Part shown: positions 6,537 to 9,426 of the stretch, piece by piece
Numbering within the stretch: position 1 is the stretch's first letter
Layout: the number at the start of each line of letters is the position of its first letter
From: Leptospira sp.
GTDB taxonomy: Bacteria > Spirochaetota > Leptospiria > Leptospirales > Leptospiraceae
Length of the DNA: 9,426 nucleotides
Direction: 5' to 3'
NCBI GenBank assembly: GCA_021413405.1
Contig: JAIOQL010000313.1
Coordinates: forward strand, 1-9,426
The notes under the pieces: model-generated
What the model was told of the DNA's origin: nothing
Databases searched by the model: none
What the model saw: the letters and a program-made list of their open reading frames with translations, nothing else
Made by a program: the position numbers and the translations under genes

Positions 6537-6914
6537 ATGATTCAGAAGATAAAATTTCCTGTTTCCCGGGATGCTGTCTACAACGCTCTCATAGATTCTA
6601 AAAAGCATTCCGCTTTTACGGGATCGAGTGCAAATATATCAAAAACAGTTGGGGGAAAATTCAGCGCCTATGACGGATATTGTTATGGAGAGAACCTGGA
6701 ACTTATCCCCGGCAAACTGATCGTACAAACCTGGAGGGCGGATAATTGGGAAGCTGGTCATTTTTCTGAGATCAGGTTTGAATTCAAAAAAGTAAAAGAT
6801 GGAACTGAATTGAAATTTGTTCAGACAGGGATACCGATTGAGGAATATGAGGGGATCAAAAAGGGCTGGTCCGAGTTTTACTGGGAACCGATGAACTTTT
6901 TTTTCAACAAATAA
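6537..6914 (+). CDS. SRPBCC (START/Bet v 1-like) protein, AHSA1 family
   Basis: This is a small cytoplasmic helix-grip protein of 125 residues, the usual length for bacterial AHSA1-like (Activator of Hsp90 ATPase homologue 1) proteins. The family signature is clear: IKFPVSRDAVYNALIDSKKH at the start, then VGGKFSAYDGYCYGENLELI, IVQTWRADNWEAGHFSEIRF, ELKFVQTGIP, and a C-terminal GWSEFYWEPM. Bacterial members mostly have no known reaction; the fold makes a hydrophobic ligand cavity. The ATG at 6537 is chosen because GAGGA lies 8 bases upstream and because homologues start just before the first strand. An ATG at 6522 is in frame but lies inside that inverted repeat. The gene follows the carbonic anhydrase fusion by 94 bases and ends one base before the TTG of the next gene. 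The link to either neighbour is unclear. Confidence 0.88.
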   Translation: MIQKIKFPVSRDAVYNALIDSKKHSAFTGSSANISKTVGGKFSAYDGYCYGENLELIPGKLIVQTWRADNWEAGHFSEIRFEFKKVKDGTELKFVQTGIPIEEYEGIKKGWSEFYWEPMNFFFNK

Positions 6915-6915
6915 A

Positions 6916-8235
6916 TTGAGCTATTGTGATCTTCATAATCATTTGTATGGATGCATTCCGGCACATACGCTATTCGACATTGGAAAAATGAACACGTCTC
7001 CAAGATGGAGCATATTCACTGAATCATTTGAGAAATTTTATGGTAAAAAATTTGATACAGGAAAATTTTTTGAAAATTATGCAAAACCGGAAAATTTCCG
7101 CAAGCTTTATCATTTTAACCATCGGGGTCCATTTTCTGAATTTCAGTGTAAATTTAATTTAATCATAGCTCTTTCTGTTTTTGATGAAAAGGAGATTAAA
7201 AAAATTTGTCTCGATGTGATGACTGAGCAACTGGAAAAAAAAGTAACATTTGCTGAATACCGGATTATGTATTCACCCGGGGAGGATAAAGATGGATATT
7301 TCCGGAAGACACTTGCCGCCTGCGAAGGACTAAGAGAGGCGGAGTCAGTTTTGAAGAATGAAATCCAGGGAAAACTGGTTCTTTCTCTACACAGAAATAA
7401 TTTCCAGGAGCCCTACCGGTGGGTGAAAGAATTTATGCAAAAAGAAGAAATAATACAGAAATATCTGACCGGTATCGATTTCTGTCATATCGAAGAAGGA
7501 TTTCCTCCGTCCGATAAAAAAGAATTTTTTCAAAAAGTTTTAGCTGACAATGTTTCAAATCCGGAATCAGCGCTTTCAATCCTGTACCACGTGGGAGAAA
7601 GTTTTCAGGATAAAAGTCCAAAGTCAGCAGTCAGGTGGGTTATTGAATCTGCCATATCCGGCGCTCATAGGCTGGGTCATTGCCTCTCATTAGGCTTGAA
7701 TCCAGAGCTTTTCCGTCTAAATTCCGGAATTGAACTGGTGAAAGAGAGATTGGACCAGGTTCAATTCGAAATTGATCACTATGAGCTTTTAAGGACCACA
7801 GGTGAAACGCAGGAGCTTGATTCTCTAAGGTCGGAATTTGACTCTCTAAGCCAACGCGAAATAAATTCGCAAATTAAGATTGCGATCAACGCGCGTTACC
7901 TCCTGCAACTGAAAACATTTCAGGATTTTGCTATGGCAAAAATCAAAGAGAAGGGAACAGTGATTGAAACATGCCCGTCTTCAAACCTGTTTATTGGAAT
8001 GATTGAAAACCTGAAGGATCATCCGCTAAAACGGTTTTTGGACAGTAACTTGAATGTAACGATCGGAAGTGATGATCCTGGAATCTTCGACACAAATCTG
8101 AAAAAGGAATATGAACTTGCCGGCGAAATGGGAATATCTTTGTCCAAATTGGACCGGATCCGGGAGAAATCTTTTGAATATAAATCAGAAATTCTTTCCG
8201 GAAGACAAACCAGTAAAAATCATCCGTCCGGCTAA
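6916..8235 (+). CDS. Adenosine deaminase-family metallohydrolase with a large helical insertion
   Basis: This is a 439-residue amidohydrolase-superfamily protein, probably a zinc-dependent purine (deoxy)nucleoside or related deaminase. All core motifs are visible in order: metal-binding H7 and H9 in LHNHLYG, catalytic pair region YHVGE with H225 and E228 (usually HAGE), H255 in RLGHC (usually RIGHG), ETCPSSN at C353, and metal/catalytic aspartates D386-D387 in SDDP, followed by the typical NLKKEYELA helix. The start is TTG: an in-frame TGA at 6892-6894 leaves no ATG or GTG, and H7 must be near the N-terminus. There is no good Shine-Dalgarno sequence, and the TTG comes one base after the previous stop, so reinitiation or coupling is likely. 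Between H255 and C353 there are 98 residues, where classic adenosine deaminases have roughly 20-25. The extra part is charged and probably a helical hairpin. The true substrate is uncertain. Confidence 0.9.
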   Translation: MSYCDLHNHLYGCIPAHTLFDIGKMNTSPRWSIFTESFEKFYGKKFDTGKFFENYAKPENFRKLYHFNHRGPFSEFQCKFNLIIALSVFDEKEIKKICLDVMTEQLEKKVTFAEYRIMYSPGEDKDGYFRKTLAACEGLREAESVLKNEIQGKLVLSLHRNNFQEPYRWVKEFMQKEEIIQKYLTGIDFCHIEEGFPPSDKKEFFQKVLADNVSNPESALSILYHVGESFQDKSPKSAVRWVIESAISGAHRLGHCLSLGLNPELFRLNSGIELVKERLDQVQFEIDHYELLRTTGETQELDSLRSEFDSLSQREINSQIKIAINARYLLQLKTFQDFAMAKIKEKGTVIETCPSSNLFIGMIENLKDHPLKRFLDSNLNVTIGSDDPGIFDTNLKKEYELAGEMGISLSKLDRIREKSFEYKSEILSGRQTSKNHPSG

Positions 8236-8278
8236 AAAGTCCTTTGCATCATCTATTCATTGAAAAAATTGATTAAGA

Positions 8279-9426
8279 ATGAACAATATTTTTTCAGATA
8301 GGATTTCAGACGTTCCCAAATCATTTATACGTGAGATTCTGAAGACTACAGTAAATGAAAATGTAATTTCGTTTGCCGGTGGATTGCCAAATAGGGATCT
8401 TTTCCCGATCGAAGAGATAAAACTCGCTTCTGCAAAAGTGCTTGAGAATTTTGGGACAGAAGTGCTTCAATACAGTACTTCTGAAGGATACATTGAGTTA
8501 CGTAATTGGATCAGTAATCGTTATAAATCGCAAATGGGGCTTGATGTACTACCTGAAAATATTCTGGTTACAACCGGTTCACAGCAGGGTTTGGATCTGA
8601 TCGGGAAAGTTCTCATAAACGAATCAGAAAATGTTGCAATAGAAGAGCCTGGATATCTTGGAGCTATCCAGGCGTTTTCACTTTATCGCCCCGTATTTAA
8701 ACCGGTGCCGCTCCATTTTGAAGGATTGGAAACAGATCTCCTCCGGGATATAATAAGAAATTCAAGCATCAAGCTTCTTTATACAGTTCCAAATTTTCAG
8801 AATCCATCGGGGATTTCCCACTCTGACGATAACCGGGATGAGGTCGCAAAAATTTTAAGGAATACGAAGACAATTCTTGTGGAAGATGATCCGTATGGAG
8901 AGCTTCAGTTTTCTGGTAGTCCAAGAAAAAGTTATTATTCAAGAATTCCAAACCATGTAATTCTTCTCGGATCGTTTTCTAAAATATTTGTTCCTTCCTT
9001 CCGGATTGGATGGATCGCAGCGCCTTCAAATTTTATCGACAAACTGCTGGTTGCGAAACAGGCATCGGATCTTCATACAAATTACTTTGCACAAAGAATA
9101 CTTTATCAATATCTCGAGGACAATGATTTGGAACTGCATATCCAAAAAATCAAAAAGAAATATTCCGAGCAGAAGAATGCAATGATGCGTTCTATAGAGA
9201 AACATTTTCCCCAGGAAGTGCAATATTCTAATCCGGATGGTGGAATGTTTCTCTGGGCAGTTTTACCCGAATGGATTTCTTCACGAAAAGTTTTTGAAGC
9301 TGCAATAAAACAGAATATTGCATTTGTACCGGGCGATCCGTTCTATGTGCACAAAAGTGATATAAACACGATGAGACTGAATTTTTCTTGTGTTGATGAG
9401 AAAACTATCGAAACGGGAATTGCAAA
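8279..9426 (+). CDS. PLP-dependent class I/II aminotransferase (LysN / MocR-catalytic-domain type), 3' partial
   Basis: This is a fold-type I aminotransferase transferring amino groups to 2-oxo acids; 382 codons are present and only a few tens of residues are likely missing. Visible motifs in order: N-terminal FSDRISDVPKSFIREIL and ISFAGGLPN, QYSTSEGYIELRNWI, TTGSQQGLDLI (phosphate/ring contact region), NFQNPSG with N175, EDDPYGE with D204 (pyridine-N contact) and Y206, GSFSKIFVPSFRIGW with the PLP-binding K235, and R366 in MRLNFS, the expected substrate-carboxylate arginine. It has no N-terminal winged helix, so it is an enzyme rather than a MocR-type regulator. Relatives include 2-aminoadipate, aromatic and branched-chain aminotransferases; the substrate cannot be chosen from sequence. 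The ATG at 8279 fits the family start, but no clear ribosome binding site precedes it. It begins 43 bases after the adenosine deaminase-like gene on the same strand. Confidence 0.92.
   Translation, partial: MNNIFSDRISDVPKSFIREILKTTVNENVISFAGGLPNRDLFPIEEIKLASAKVLENFGTEVLQYSTSEGYIELRNWISNRYKSQMGLDVLPENILVTTGSQQGLDLIGKVLINESENVAIEEPGYLGAIQAFSLYRPVFKPVPLHFEGLETDLLRDIIRNSSIKLLYTVPNFQNPSGISHSDDNRDEVAKILRNTKTILVEDDPYGELQFSGSPRKSYYSRIPNHVILLGSFSKIFVPSFRIGWIAAPSNFIDKLLVAKQASDLHTNYFAQRILYQYLEDNDLELHIQKIKKKYSEQKNAMMRSIEKHFPQEVQYSNPDGGMFLWAVLPEWISSRKVFEAAIKQNIAFVPGDPFYVHKSDINTMRLNFSCVDEKTIETGIA

Noticed and set aside
6916..8235. Adenosine deaminase as part of a RADAR-type anti-phage system
   Set aside because: RdrB proteins are much larger and lie beside an RdrA ATPase; neither applies here, and the neighbours are metabolic.
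1..9426. CRISPR array, tRNA, rRNA, insertion sequence, attachment site or strong terminator
   Set aside because: I saw no regularly spaced repeats, cloverleaf-like sequence, transposase motif, terminal inverted repeats or GC-rich stem followed by a T-run.

Overview
The window looks like a stretch of bacterial chromosome with moderate-to-low GC (about 42% by eye). It carries one long series of tightly spaced + strand genes. The gene set, frequent TTCCGGAAT-like codon runs and one TTG start would fit a leptospiral spirochaete (Leptospiraceae). That assignment is an impression only, because no rRNA or other taxonomic marker is present.

Positions 1-2134 hold the end of an operon for a complex I / hydrogenase-4-like membrane complex. 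First comes the C-terminal part of a NuoC/D (HyfG/HycE-like) large subunit. It overlaps by ATGA a fusion of a 2[4Fe-4S] ferredoxin with a NuoB/HyfI-like domain. Both redox centres that define this superfamily are erased. The large subunit has no [NiFe] cysteines. By an ungapped alignment from memory with E. coli HyfI, the NuoB-like domain has lost every cysteine of the N2-type proximal cluster, while the eight ferredoxin cysteines remain. The large subunit fits the 'energy-converting hydrogenase related' (Ehr) group. The loss in the small subunit is the more striking observation.

Positions 2138-6442 hold two tandem SulP-family anion transporters. The first (2138-3691) has a STAS domain that breaks off. 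A matching STAS tail appears to resume in the same frame after the TAG at 3689-3691. The second (4196-6442) is a three-part fusion of SulP, STAS and beta-carbonic anhydrase, with an intact zinc site. Between them lie about 500 bases with no clear + strand gene; this stretch holds a 111-residue minus-strand ORF with a good Shine-Dalgarno sequence.

Positions 6443-9426 hold an AHSA1-type SRPBCC protein, an adenosine-deaminase-family protein that starts at TTG two bases after the previous stop codon and carries a large insertion, and a nearly complete PLP-dependent aminotransferase that runs off the window.

The attractive reading is that a redox-dead Hyf-like proton/cation-translocating complex works together with bicarbonate transport and carbonic anhydrase, as an energy-coupled inorganic-carbon or pH/ion system. 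This is inferred from gene order and lost cofactor ligands. The membrane subunits lie upstream of the window and cannot be inspected. The last three genes look metabolic and have no evident tie to the first four.
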